Of a stretch of 64,000 nucleotides of DNA, positions 10,001 through 18,071 are shown one piece after another. Position numbers and translations under genes: made by a program. The DNA comes from DATKJS01 sp050015275. GTDB lineage: Bacteria; Acidobacteriota; Aminicenantia; Aminicenantales; Saccharicenantaceae. The DNA lies in the NCBI GenBank assembly GCA_050015275.1, contig JBEKBS010000001.1:218176-282175 (forward strand). Direction: 5' to 3'. Under the pieces are notes generated by a model. It did not search any database, was not told the origin of the DNA, and was given only the letters and a program-made list of their open reading frames with translations. Within the stretch, counting starts at the first letter, position 1, and each line of letters begins with the position of its first letter.

Positions 10001-10436
10001 TGAGGTATCGGGCCAGGGGCTCGACCGATTCCCGGCGTCCGGCGAGCTGGAGCTGCGAGATGAGGAACGCTTGGATCTCTCTGCTCGAGGCCCGGCCGAG
10101 AGAATCCAGGAGGGCCCGAACATACAGGACCCTGGCCCTTTCCGCCCCCGCCCGGGTGACATAGGCGGCGAGCCCATTGAGGGAGAACCGGGCGGCGCTG
10201 TCGTCCCCCTGGCCCGGCGCGAGGACGCGTCCGCAGATCTCCGCGACGGCCTCCGGGCCCAGCTTGAGGATCTCGGCCGAAAGGGAATCCCTTTCCGCCG
10301 CGTCAGGCGCGGGGAACCGGACGAGGAGCCTCGTCACCCGGGCCTTCAAGCCCGCGGGATCGTCGAGGCCACGGGCGGCGGAGGCCGAGAGGAAGATGGC
10401 GGATATGATCAGAACGATGGCTTGGATCTTTCTCAT
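7050..10436 (-). CDS. Exported HEAT-repeat protein with two DUF1080 (3-keto-disaccharide hydrolase/lyase) domains
   Basis: A 1128-aa protein: signal peptide (residues 1-22), a long array of HEAT-like helical repeats (about 30-720) rich in Ala/Leu/Arg with phrases such as DPDRAVRLAAIPA, then two tandem DUF1080 domains at about 729-920 (GFVPLFNGFDLNGW) and 938-1128 (GFVSLFNGRDLGGW). DUF1080 domains are concanavalin-like jellyrolls, and characterised members act on 3-keto-glycosides. The gene follows a Gfo/Idh/MocA oxidoreductase by 27 bp, the enzyme type that makes 3-keto sugars, so the pair probably oxidises and then cleaves a glycoside in the periplasm. Two catalytic domains on one HEAT scaffold is uncommon. 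Confidence 0.87.
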   Translation of the reverse strand: MRKIQAIVLIISAIFLSASAARGLDDPAGLKARVTRLLVRFPAPDAAERDSLSAEILKLGPEAVAEICGRVLAPGQGDDSAARFSLNGLAAYVTRAGAERARVLYVRALLDSLGRASSREIQAFLISQLQLAGRRESVEPLARYLTDERLAEPAAQALLATRQPEAAGLFLKALDSAPPAAKVTIVKALGEMRSREAVKKILPLAESADDKLRQTALFALANTGDPRAGAVLGRARIAAPLHERSLAPSLDLLYARRLLEAGKVVDGLAICRGLLKYYTTPAESHIATNALGLLVTSLKDRALPDLLAAADSPDGRFRAAALEMGMSIPGTEATARWVEKAASSPSEVRAAIVSMLGRRGDLAALPAVREALRDPDRAVRLAAIPAAVRLGGADVLPGIFPFFDSSDAGEVEAAKQAALGFEAGLVVPEAVRRMDQAPPAGRAALIGILAEKGARDRVGLVFGQAASPEPAVRAAAMGALAKLAGERDISRLLELLSAAADSEETIRLQKAVAAAAGRNPDPERRADELVGLMMKAPAVRKVVILKVLPRVGGSGALRAIVDETRDKDPQVQAAAIYALSQWPDLKAADELLRIASATTNKKYLLLALEGYVRLVNGSDHPQGEKLGLLRSALSLPKDDIDRKPILRGLAELRGPEAFRLLSEHLGNPTLRATAVQGLLDMASEQSSEERWLSGQEAISVLRRVESTSEDQGERDLAAKVIADRLKQGGFVPLFNGFDLNGWKGLVADPPARAKMAPDELKRAQAVADASMRSHWRVAGGILVFDGKGESLCTAKDYADFEMLVDWKIEKGGDSGIYLRGSPQVQIWDAGANPEGSGGLYNNQKGARNPLERADRPVGEWNTLRIIMIGERVTVTLNDRTVVDNTVLENYWERDKPIYPSGQIELQAHGNPLWFKNLYIREIPPDAATPGLTDAEKDEGFVSLFNGRDLGGWTGDTKGYIAENGRIVIHPEQSSGNLYTEREYSDFVFRFEFKLTPAANNGIGVRAPLEGDAAYTGMEIQILEDGSPVYHDLQPYQFHGSVYGVVPARRGILRPVGEWNTEEIVARGRQVTVTVNGTRIVDADIDQASAGGTIDHRDHPGLKRERGHLGFLGHGSIVEFRNIRVKEMK

Positions 10437-10463
10437 GGCTTATCTCCTCTCCCGAGGCTCCGT

Positions 10464-11735
10464 TCAGAGGTGCCAGGGGGCCCGCATGGGCTGGTCGGCC
10501 AGGCGGTTGGCCTCGTCGTCGCCGATGAACCGCTGGGACTCGGGGTCGAAGCGCAGGGACCGGCCGAGCTGGACGGCGGTTTTCCCCAGGTTGACCAAAG
10601 TGCAGGAGCGGTGTCCGTTCCGCTCGTTGAGGGCGAACCGGCGCCGCGTCCGGACGGCCTCGGCAAAATCCGTGACCTGAGGTTCGGGATCCGGCAGGCC
10701 GGCGATGAGGTCCCTGAGGTTCGGGACGTCGGACTCGAGGCCTTTGAGCAGTCTCCCTTTGGGGCCCTCGAGGAAGGCTGCCCCTTTGTCCCTGTTCTCT
10801 CCGTCAAGGACGATGGTGCAGCCGTCGGCGTATCTCATCTCGATCCGGCGCCATGAGCCGCAGGCGTCGGGGTGCTGCTGGGGGGCGTCGACCCGGACCT
10901 CGACGGGGCTCGTGCCGTCCTTTCCGAGAAGATACTGGACGGGGTCGAGGTAATGCATACCCATGTCGCCCAGGCCGCCGCCGTCATAGTCCCAGTAGCC
11001 CCGGAAGGTGCCGTGGACGCGGTGCGGATGGTAGGGCTTCCAAGGCGCCGGGCCGAGCCAGAAATCGTAGTCGAGTTCCGGCGGCACGGGCTCGGGCCTG
11101 AGGTTGGTCCGGCCGCTCCAGTAGAACTTCCAGTCGAATCCCGTCGCCGCGCTGACTGTGGCCTTGAGCGGCCAGCCGAGGAGTCCGCTCTGGACGACCT
11201 TCTTGACCGGCTTGACATCGGAGCCGAGACCGTAAAATTCGTCCTCGAAGCGGAACCAGGTATTGACCCGGAAGATCCGGCCGTTCCTCTCGACGGCCCG
11301 AACGACCTCCTGGCCTTCGGCAATAGTTCGGGTCATGGGCTTTTCGCACCAGATATCCTTGCCGGCTTCGGCGGCCGCGACCGAGATCAGGGCATGCCAG
11401 TGGGGAGGAGTCGCGATATGGACGATGTCGATATCGGGCCGCTCGAGGACCTCCCGGAAATCCCGGTAGCCACGGACGCCGGGCCCGGACATCTCGAGCG
11501 CGGTCTTGAGGTGTTTCTCGTCGACGTCGCAGACGGCCAGGAGCACGGCCCCGGGGTAGCCCAGGTGGGCCTGCCCCATGCCGCCGACACCGATGACGGC
11601 CTTGGTCAGGGTGTCGCTCGGCGGAACGTAACCCTGCCCTCCCAGGACGCGGCGCGGGACGATAGTCAAAGCGGCGGCGGCCGTGAGAGTCCCGCCGATG
11701 AACTGCCTGCGGGTCAGGCGGCGGCGTATCGACAT
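10464..11735 (-). CDS. Tat-exported Gfo/Idh/MocA family oxidoreductase
   Basis: A 423-aa NAD(P)-dependent sugar oxidoreductase. A twin-arginine signal is at the N-terminus (RRQFIGG, Arg9-Arg10, then an Ala-rich hydrophobic stretch), consistent with export of a folded, cofactor-loaded enzyme by the TatAC genes at 45.2-46.4 kb. The nucleotide-binding motif is GVGGMG (49-54) and the family EKP motif is CEKPM (130-134). Likely role: oxidation of a sugar C3 hydroxyl to give the substrate of the DUF1080 protein encoded next. It starts 26 bp after the formate-THF ligase stop on the same strand. The substrate is unknown. Confidence 0.87.
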   Translation of the reverse strand: MSIRRRLTRRQFIGGTLTAAAALTIVPRRVLGGQGYVPPSDTLTKAVIGVGGMGQAHLGYPGAVLLAVCDVDEKHLKTALEMSGPGVRGYRDFREVLERPDIDIVHIATPPHWHALISVAAAEAGKDIWCEKPMTRTIAEGQEVVRAVERNGRIFRVNTWFRFEDEFYGLGSDVKPVKKVVQSGLLGWPLKATVSAATGFDWKFYWSGRTNLRPEPVPPELDYDFWLGPAPWKPYHPHRVHGTFRGYWDYDGGGLGDMGMHYLDPVQYLLGKDGTSPVEVRVDAPQQHPDACGSWRRIEMRYADGCTIVLDGENRDKGAAFLEGPKGRLLKGLESDVPNLRDLIAGLPDPEPQVTDFAEAVRTRRRFALNERNGHRSCTLVNLGKTAVQLGRSLRFDPESQRFIGDDEANRLADQPMRAPWHL

Positions 11736-11761
11736 GGGTCCTTCCTTCCCGGAGCGCTCCG

Positions 11762-13651
11762 TCAGAACAGCCCCACCACTTTTCCGGTCGCAAGGTCCAG
11801 GTCCACGTCATAGAAGACGGGCCGCGTCGGCAGCCCGGGCATGGTCCGCATGTCACCGCAGAGGGGATAAAGGAAACCGGCGCCCACGCTGGCCCGGATG
11901 TCGCGGACCGGGAGCTTGAAGTTCCGGGGCACTCCTTTCCACTCGGGGTTATGGCTCAGGCTGAGATGGGTCTTGGCCATGCAGATGGGGAGCCGGCCGA
12001 AGCCGAGCCGGGAGTAGAGCTCGACCTTGGCTTCCGCCTCGGGCGTGTATTCGACGCCGTCGGCGCCGTAGATCTCGGTGGCGATGGTCTCGATCTTTTT
12101 CTTGATGTCCCACTCGAGGGGATAGAGGAAGCGGAAGTCCGCCGGCTTCTCGCAGGCGGCCATGACGGCCTCGGCCAGGGCGACGGCCCCCGCGCCCCCG
12201 TCCGACCAGTGGGTGGACGGAACGGCGTCCTCGGCCCCGACGGCGATCGCCGCCTTGCGGATGAGGTCGACCTCGGCGTCCGTGTCGGAGGTGAACCGGT
12301 TGATGGCCACGACCACGGGGACCCCGAAGCGGATGGCGTTGCGGATGTGGGCGGTCATGTTGGCCAGCCCCTTGGCCAGGAGGTCGAGGTTCTCGTCGGT
12401 GTACTCGGGCGCCAGGGGCTTTCCGGCCACGACCTTCGGGCCGCCGCCGTGCATCTTGAGCGCCCGGACCGTGGCCACGATGATGACACAGCCGGGCCGG
12501 AGGCCGCTCGCCCGGCACTTGATGTTCATGAACTTTTCCATGCCGCAGTCGGCGCCGAAGCCGGATTCCGTGATGACATACCCGTCACGGCCGACCAGCC
12601 GGAGGGCGATCTGGTCGGCGATGACCGAGGAATTGCCGTGGGCGATGTTGGCGAACGGCCCGGCGTGGACGATGGCCGGGGTGTTCTCGACGGTCTGCAT
12701 GAGGTTGGGCATGACCGCGTCCTTCATCAGGACCGTGAGGGCCCCGGCCGCGCCGAGGTCCTCGGCCGTGACGGGCTCTCCGGAACGGCTCTCGCCGATG
12801 ACGATCCGGCCCAGCCGCTCGCGCATGTCGCCCAGGCCCGTGGTCAGGGCCAGGATGGCCATGATCTCGCTGGCGACCGAGATGTCGAAGCCCGTTTCCC
12901 GGGCCAGGCCTTTCTCTTCGGGGCCCATCCCGATCTGGACGCGGCGGAGGAAGCGGTCGCTGATGTCGATGACCCGGTTCCAGGTGATGCTGGCCGGGTC
13001 GATGTCAAGCCGGAAGACGCGACGCTTTTCCTCGGCGTTGAGGTCGTTGGGATCGGCCTTGTCGATGCCGAGCTTCTTGAGCCGGCGGAGCAAGGGCGGC
13101 GAGAACAGCCGGCGGCCTTTCTTGTCGGCGGGGCAGAAGGCGTTGAAGAGCTTCTCGTCGTCCTGGGCCGACTCGTGGAGGATGCGGGCGTCGATGGCCG
13201 CGGCCAGGAGGTCGTTGGCGACGGTCACGGCGTGGATGTCCCCGGTGAGATGCAGGTTGAAATCCTCCATGGGAACGATCTGAGAATAGCCCCCGCCCGC
13301 GGCCCCCCCCTTGATCCCGAACGTCGGACCCATGCTGGGCTGCCGGACGACGGTGATGACCTTTTTGCCCAGGTGGGCGCCGAGGGCCTGGCTCATCCCC
13401 ACGGTGGTCGTCGTCTTGCCCTCGCCGAGCGGAGTGGGCGTGATGGCGGTCACGTCCACGTAATGGCCGAGGGGCTCATCCTTGATCCGGCCGAGGACGT
13501 CGAGGTGGATCTTGGCCTTGTGCCTGCCGTAGAGGTCGAGGTCGTCCTCGCCGAGCCCCAGCATCCCCGCGACCTTGACGATGGGAAGGAGCTCCGTGGC
13601 TTGGGCGATCTCGATATCGCTCGGGACGGGTTTGACGGGTTTTATGGACAT
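11762..13651 (-). CDS. fhs: Formate-tetrahydrofolate ligase
   Basis: ATP-dependent synthesis of 10-formyl-THF from formate, feeding C1 metabolism or the methyl branch of the Wood-Ljungdahl pathway. The 629-aa sequence has the P-loop TPLGEGKTTTT (73-83), EDFNLHLTGDIHA, ESGFGADCGMEKF and the C-terminal TMPGLPTRP. It is longer than the 555-560 aa usual in acetogens and nearer the long form found as the synthetase domain of eukaryotic C1-THF synthase. GAGGAG lies 9 nt before the ATG. It is the first gene of a leftward run with the sugar oxidoreductase and DUF1080 genes, an unexpected pairing that may be simple proximity. Confidence 0.95.
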   Translation of the reverse strand: MSIKPVKPVPSDIEIAQATELLPIVKVAGMLGLGEDDLDLYGRHKAKIHLDVLGRIKDEPLGHYVDVTAITPTPLGEGKTTTTVGMSQALGAHLGKKVITVVRQPSMGPTFGIKGGAAGGGYSQIVPMEDFNLHLTGDIHAVTVANDLLAAAIDARILHESAQDDEKLFNAFCPADKKGRRLFSPPLLRRLKKLGIDKADPNDLNAEEKRRVFRLDIDPASITWNRVIDISDRFLRRVQIGMGPEEKGLARETGFDISVASEIMAILALTTGLGDMRERLGRIVIGESRSGEPVTAEDLGAAGALTVLMKDAVMPNLMQTVENTPAIVHAGPFANIAHGNSSVIADQIALRLVGRDGYVITESGFGADCGMEKFMNIKCRASGLRPGCVIIVATVRALKMHGGGPKVVAGKPLAPEYTDENLDLLAKGLANMTAHIRNAIRFGVPVVVAINRFTSDTDAEVDLIRKAAIAVGAEDAVPSTHWSDGGAGAVALAEAVMAACEKPADFRFLYPLEWDIKKKIETIATEIYGADGVEYTPEAEAKVELYSRLGFGRLPICMAKTHLSLSHNPEWKGVPRNFKLPVRDIRASVGAGFLYPLCGDMRTMPGLPTRPVFYDVDLDLATGKVVGLF

Positions 13652-13821
13652 GCCGGGCAGCTCCTCTGTCTCCTGGGTGATGGTTTCACGGCTTTGCGGG
13701 ACTCGGCGTGAGGCGGATGGAACGGATTTCTCCCGCCGGGCGAGGAAAAAACAATCCGGCCCGGGGGCGGGAAGGGCCGGCGGAGAGGCGCGATCTGGTC
13801 CATCACGATGGCGGAATTATC

Positions 13822-14010
13822 TTAACGGCGGGGCCCGAAGAAAACAAGTCCCCCCGCCCGGCCGCCTCGGCCCGCGTTCTGCCTTGTGATGAGGACATGG
13901 GCGTGGGCCTCGTTGTCGGCGCGAACGAAGTCGACGAAAGTGATTTCATTCTTGATGGACTCGATGTCGCTGCTGCCGTAGTCGACACTGACGTTGACGG
14001 GCCCCTCTCT
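13822..14010 (-). pseudogene. Remnant of a periplasmic/outer-membrane protein N-terminal domain
   Basis: About 60 codons read VNVSVDYGSSDIESIKNEIT followed by FVDFVRADNEAHAHVLITRQ and then a TAA stop. The pattern (D..D.E.I..EI.FV.FVR....A.VHVLIT.Q..G) is that of a family of exported proteins from memory, but the fragment has no start codon or ribosome site of its own and stops where the family normally continues. It occupies most of the 387-bp space between fhs and the barrel gene at 14039. I read it as a decayed fragment; chance similarity cannot be excluded. Confidence 0.4.
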
Positions 14011-14038
14011 CGCGGTGGGGTTCGCGACGGCCCGGGCC

Positions 14039-15307
14039 TCAGAAGAAGTAGTAGGCCGCGAAGAGGAGGCGGACGTTCGTGACGAACTTGGGGTCACGGA
14101 CCTTGCCGAAGGCGTCGGGCGTCCCGTAGGCCGCCGCCGTCAGCTCTGCCTCGCCCGCGAACCTCATCTTCCCGACGTTCAGGAGGAGCCGGGGGGAGAC
14201 GCGATACATGGAGTCGATGTTGAAGCCCCGGGCAAAATTGACGTCGGTAAGTTCGTGCCGGGCGCCGAGGTTTTTGGACCAGCCCGCGAAGACCCCCGTC
14301 TGCCAACGCTCCCCGTTGGTCATGGCCTCGCTCCAGAGGGACAGGGTATTCGTCGGCGCGTACGCCCAGTCCTGGGTCACATCGCCCGGAAGGATGGAGT
14401 CGCTGCGGACGGCGTAGCCGCCGAGCATCGTCAGATGATAAAGGTCGGAGCCGCAGATCGCTTCGGCCTTGATCGTCCATTTCGGCCATCTCTGTTTGAA
14501 GTAGGCCATGCCCGCGAGGCTGGTCACGGACGCGTCCGTTCGATAACCCGCGGTGGTCGAGAGCCTGGGGACGAGCTTCAGGAGGTCCAGCCCCGCCCCG
14601 GCCAGGGTCTCGGTTTTCTTGGCCTCGTTCTTCGAGGCGTGCTGGAGTTTCAGGTTGAGCTCCGGCAGGACGGCGTTCCGGAGATAGACGGAACTCGGCC
14701 CCTGAGGCCCGTTGGAGGTGAAGTCCCGTTGGGCGAGGGCCGTCGCGGTCAGGCTGAACCGGCCAAAAGTCCTGGTGAAGCGGACCTGGGGGCTGCGGTT
14801 GAAGGGCTGGAACGGGGCGCCGGTGTTGAACGAAACGACGTCGGGATAGCTTTCGACGATGAACATCGGATGCCAGAACTGGCCGATCAGAAGCTCCGAC
14901 TTTTTCCAGCTGAGCTTGAGGTAGGCGTGGCGGAGCCGGAAGCCGTTGAGGTCCGCGTCCGACGTCCCGAAAAACTCGGCCTCAATATAGGCTGACGTCT
15001 TGGCCCCGAGAGCGTCCGGGCCCGTGATCTTGCCGGCGAGCCGGGTCTGGATGGAGAGGATGTTGAAGCCGGGCTGAGCGTTGATGTCCCTGCCGAGGGG
15101 GTCGAAAGCCGGCTCCTTGGGGTAGAGGAGGAAATGCCCTTCCCGGATGTTCACGGTCTGCCGCGTATCATAGAAGAGGTCGGTTTTGATATAGCCGGAC
15201 AAAGAGATCCCGAACGACGAGGAGGGCTTCTCGGCCTGGCCGAAAACGCTGGGCGCGGCGAGAGCCGCGAACGATAGCGCGAGGAGAGCTTTTTTCGTGA
15301 GCTTCAT
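14039..15307 (-). CDS. Outer-membrane beta-barrel protein (porin-like), function unknown
   Basis: A 422-aa protein: Lys-rich n-region and hydrophobic signal peptide to about residue 23 (FGQ), then alternating aromatic/polar strands such as GISLSGYIKTDLFYDTRQ, and a C-terminal strand RLLFAAYYFF. The final Phe is the recognition signal for BAM-mediated insertion. Strands with SAYIEAEFFG and FRLRHAYLKLSW resemble porin-like barrels. It lies downstream of the glycosidase gene on the same strand, 32 bp after it, so it may take up or bind the glycan processed by that enzyme. No plug domain or TonB box is seen. Confidence 0.75.
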   Translation of the reverse strand: MKLTKKALLALSFAALAAPSVFGQAEKPSSSFGISLSGYIKTDLFYDTRQTVNIREGHFLLYPKEPAFDPLGRDINAQPGFNILSIQTRLAGKITGPDALGAKTSAYIEAEFFGTSDADLNGFRLRHAYLKLSWKKSELLIGQFWHPMFIVESYPDVVSFNTGAPFQPFNRSPQVRFTRTFGRFSLTATALAQRDFTSNGPQGPSSVYLRNAVLPELNLKLQHASKNEAKKTETLAGAGLDLLKLVPRLSTTAGYRTDASVTSLAGMAYFKQRWPKWTIKAEAICGSDLYHLTMLGGYAVRSDSILPGDVTQDWAYAPTNTLSLWSEAMTNGERWQTGVFAGWSKNLGARHELTDVNFARGFNIDSMYRVSPRLLLNVGKMRFAGEAELTAAAYGTPDAFGKVRDPKFVTNVRLLFAAYYFF

Positions 15308-15339
15308 GAGGACCTCCCGGCGGCTCGAGTCGGCGAGCC

Positions 15340-17730
15340 TTATCTGTATCGGCAGACGATGACCGTCGGAGACGCGATCCGCCCCAGGTCGATGGTTTCC
15401 CCCTTGAAATCCGAGCGCGCTCTCCCGTCGACCGTCACGCTCTCGGGGGCACCGAATCTCGAAGGCGGGCGGACGTGGAGGATGACCCGGGCCGGCTTCC
15501 TGTGAGGCGGGTCGATCGTGATCACGATCTCCTTTCCGGAGGAGCGGGACTCCGACCGGACGTCCACGTCCCCGAAAAGCGTCGGCGCGCGGCGGACATC
15601 GACCGCTTTCCCCGGTTCAAGCCAGTCCCGCGGCGTCCCGGCCAGGAGATGGAGCGCGTCGCCGTCCTCGAGGACGAGGGCGATCCGGAGAAGGGCGAGG
15701 ACCCGGCTGTTGGAGTGCAGGTGCGGCATCCGGAGGGAGTCCCAGGCGTCGCCGGACGACCCCGAGACGATGTCGTTGCACTCGAGGGTCGCGTAGGTCG
15801 TCCGCGACTGGCCGTAGGCGAAGACGCTGTAGAAGGTCCAAAGGAACTTTTCGGCCTCACCGCGGAGGAGTTGGGTGAGCGCCTGATTGTACACGTAGTG
15901 AGGGTCGATGTAGCCCGGCCGGACGAGGGTCGGCAGACCGCTGGTCATGACGTATTTCTCGATGGTCCTGTTGACCCAGGCCGCCTTCGGGTCGCCGGCC
16001 GGGAAAAGGCCCATCTCGACCATGGAGATCGGGCTGCAGAGGCTGTACCAGCTCGCGGCCAGCCTTTCGGCCGTCGGCGGCTGGTTCATGTAGGGGCCCT
16101 GGGGAAAAAAAGGAGGGTCCGTGTCGCGGAGGACCGAGCGCGCGACCGACTCCAGAATGCACGCCTTGTAATCGTCGGCTTCGGCCCGGAGCCGCGCGGC
16201 CTCCCGGTCCATCCCGATCTCGGGCAGGACGTCGGCCGTCCCGCGAAGGCCGCCGTAGGAATAGGTGTCCGTCCAGTAGAAATAGTTCAGCTCGGCGTTG
16301 TCCGAGGCCCGGCCTTTCGGGAGGAGGCCGTAGTGGCGGGGCCGCTCGCCGCTCGACGTCGCCTTGGTCCGGGCCCTTTCCCGGATGATCCAATCGCATG
16401 ACTTGATCATCTTGGGCGCGACCTTCCTCAACCAGACTTTATCGCCCGTGAGCTTGTAATGCTCGGCCAGGGCCCAAAGGATGAAACCGTTGTCCCCCAC
16501 CCAGCACAGGCCGGGGACGTCCCCTGAAAAGAACCCGTCGGCGGAGGAAACGTCCCCCTCGGGGGCACGCCGGCCCTGCCGGGACAGGAAGTAGTCAAGA
16601 TAGGCCGCTGCGTCCTGGTGGTAGCCGAGGCGGTCCGCGGCGTGGATGACGCAGGCGCTGTCCCCGGCCCAGACATGTTCGTAGGCCGTGGCGTCCGAGT
16701 GGGGAAGGGAATAACCATGCGGGTCGCGGTCGACGAGGATCATGCTATAGGCCAGCGCGGCCCTGTAGGAATCGCGGACCCGCTTTTCGGGGACGATGAA
16801 CTGCGCCCGGCGATTGAGCTCGCGGGTCCAGAAATCCCGGAAGATCTCGAGCTGGGGTTCGGCGGCCAGCCGCTCGATATCTCCGGTCTTCTCGACCCCG
16901 GCCGGGACGTACGGGATGAAGAGATCGATCGGCCTCTCTTCGCCCGGCCTCAGCCGGAAGTCGATCGTGAGATCAGTCCCGGGGGGAAACGTTGACAGGG
17001 CCTTTCCGGCCTGCAAAGAGGGCTGGAGGGCGACGGTGACCCTGGAGGCGCTCACCCGGATCAGGATCCTTCCTCCCGTCTCGACCATGAATGGCCGCTT
17101 GAAGGCGAGCGGGGCCGGGTAGGCCGGCGGGGTCTTGAAGAGACTCTGCCCGGAGACCGCCTCGCCGATCCTGAACGCCAGGCGCACGGCCTGCTCCCGC
17201 CCGGACTCGTTCTTGACCGTCCACCTGGCCACGGCTACGAGCATCTCCCTTCCGGTCCGGACCGTGGGGCCTTCGAGGAGGGTCGCGAAAGCGAGCTCGC
17301 GGACCTGGAATCCCCCCAGCTTCCACCCGCTCCGGACTCCGGGAAGGTAGCCGTCGACGAGCTCCTGGACGACCGAGTCCGGGTCGAGAAGTTCGGGCCC
17401 GGCGGTGGACCCGAGCTGGAGGAGGGGAAGGAGGTAGAGACCCCCGGGGAGAGGGGTCTTGGGGAAAACGAGGGCGCCGTTCGGCGCCACGTGGATCTCC
17501 TCGGGATGCTCCTTCCAGCCGATGACAGGGACGGGATACTTCACCGGCGGGAAGGGTTGGCCCGCCACGACGGCTTCGAATGTGAGATCGGGGGAGATCC
17601 TGTCGGGGTAGGCCCGAAAGATGGGGCTCCGCTCATCCGCCCGGAGCGTCGGGACAGCCAGGAGGATGAGCGCCACCGCGATGCAGAAGGCGGACCGCCC
17701 TGGCCTGGGGGACGAGGGTCGCGTGTTCAT
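15340..17730 (-). CDS. Exported six-hairpin glycosidase-like protein
   Basis: A 796-aa protein with an N-terminal signal segment (hydrophobic 13-30). A beta-rich N-terminal half (about 40-310) is followed by an (alpha/alpha)6-type region with YEHVWAGDSACVIHAADRLG, GLCWVGDNGFILWALAEHY, YWTDTYSYGGL and a late TYATLECNDIVSGSSGDAWD, then a small C-terminal beta domain. This architecture resembles GH116/GH63/GH15-like six-hairpin glycosidases, but I cannot assign a family. The acidic residues in WAGDS, WVGDN and LECND are catalytic candidates. It is transcribed divergently from the GH35 gene and upstream of the barrel gene. No clear Shine-Dalgarno was seen before the ATG. Confidence 0.6.
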   Translation of the reverse strand: MNTRPSSPRPGRSAFCIAVALILLAVPTLRADERSPIFRAYPDRISPDLTFEAVVAGQPFPPVKYPVPVIGWKEHPEEIHVAPNGALVFPKTPLPGGLYLLPLLQLGSTAGPELLDPDSVVQELVDGYLPGVRSGWKLGGFQVRELAFATLLEGPTVRTGREMLVAVARWTVKNESGREQAVRLAFRIGEAVSGQSLFKTPPAYPAPLAFKRPFMVETGGRILIRVSASRVTVALQPSLQAGKALSTFPPGTDLTIDFRLRPGEERPIDLFIPYVPAGVEKTGDIERLAAEPQLEIFRDFWTRELNRRAQFIVPEKRVRDSYRAALAYSMILVDRDPHGYSLPHSDATAYEHVWAGDSACVIHAADRLGYHQDAAAYLDYFLSRQGRRAPEGDVSSADGFFSGDVPGLCWVGDNGFILWALAEHYKLTGDKVWLRKVAPKMIKSCDWIIRERARTKATSSGERPRHYGLLPKGRASDNAELNYFYWTDTYSYGGLRGTADVLPEIGMDREAARLRAEADDYKACILESVARSVLRDTDPPFFPQGPYMNQPPTAERLAASWYSLCSPISMVEMGLFPAGDPKAAWVNRTIEKYVMTSGLPTLVRPGYIDPHYVYNQALTQLLRGEAEKFLWTFYSVFAYGQSRTTYATLECNDIVSGSSGDAWDSLRMPHLHSNSRVLALLRIALVLEDGDALHLLAGTPRDWLEPGKAVDVRRAPTLFGDVDVRSESRSSGKEIVITIDPPHRKPARVILHVRPPSRFGAPESVTVDGRARSDFKGETIDLGRIASPTVIVCRYR

Positions 17731-18071
17731 CAGAGAGAGTGTATATTGGCCCGCCGGGGAAAGTCAAAGCCCCGCCCTTCGCGAAGCGCCATTTCGATGA
17801 TTCAGCGGACGCAGGGGGGATGTCCCGGAGAAAACATTGGGCGCGACGCGGGCACGGATGGAAAAAAGGGACAGGCCCCAGAACAAAATACTCAGAGACT
17901 CGTTTCAGATACTTACCAGAAGCGCGGCTCCGAGCCGCTCCGCCACTCTTCTGCTGGTCGCTCCTCAGAATCCACTCCCTGCCGGAGGGACTCCCTCCGA
18001 GTCCGCGACCTTGGTCCGGTGATGTGATACAATCCGAACGCTGCAGGAATCGCAATATGCGGGAGAGACCT
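17731..18071. promoter_or_regulatory. Divergent intergenic region with an interspersed repeat module
   Basis: 341 bp between two divergent glycan genes. It holds GGGACAGGCCCC near 17869 and a 24-bp palindrome-rich module at 17983-18006 that recurs exactly at 33799-33822. No convincing -35/-10 pair was found for either gene. Confidence 0.5.

Noticed and set aside
11951..13711. 586-codon open frame on the plus strand opposite fhs
   Set aside because: It mirrors the fhs codons in antisense, is very rich in Asp/Gly/Val/Arg without domains, and fhs is unmistakable.
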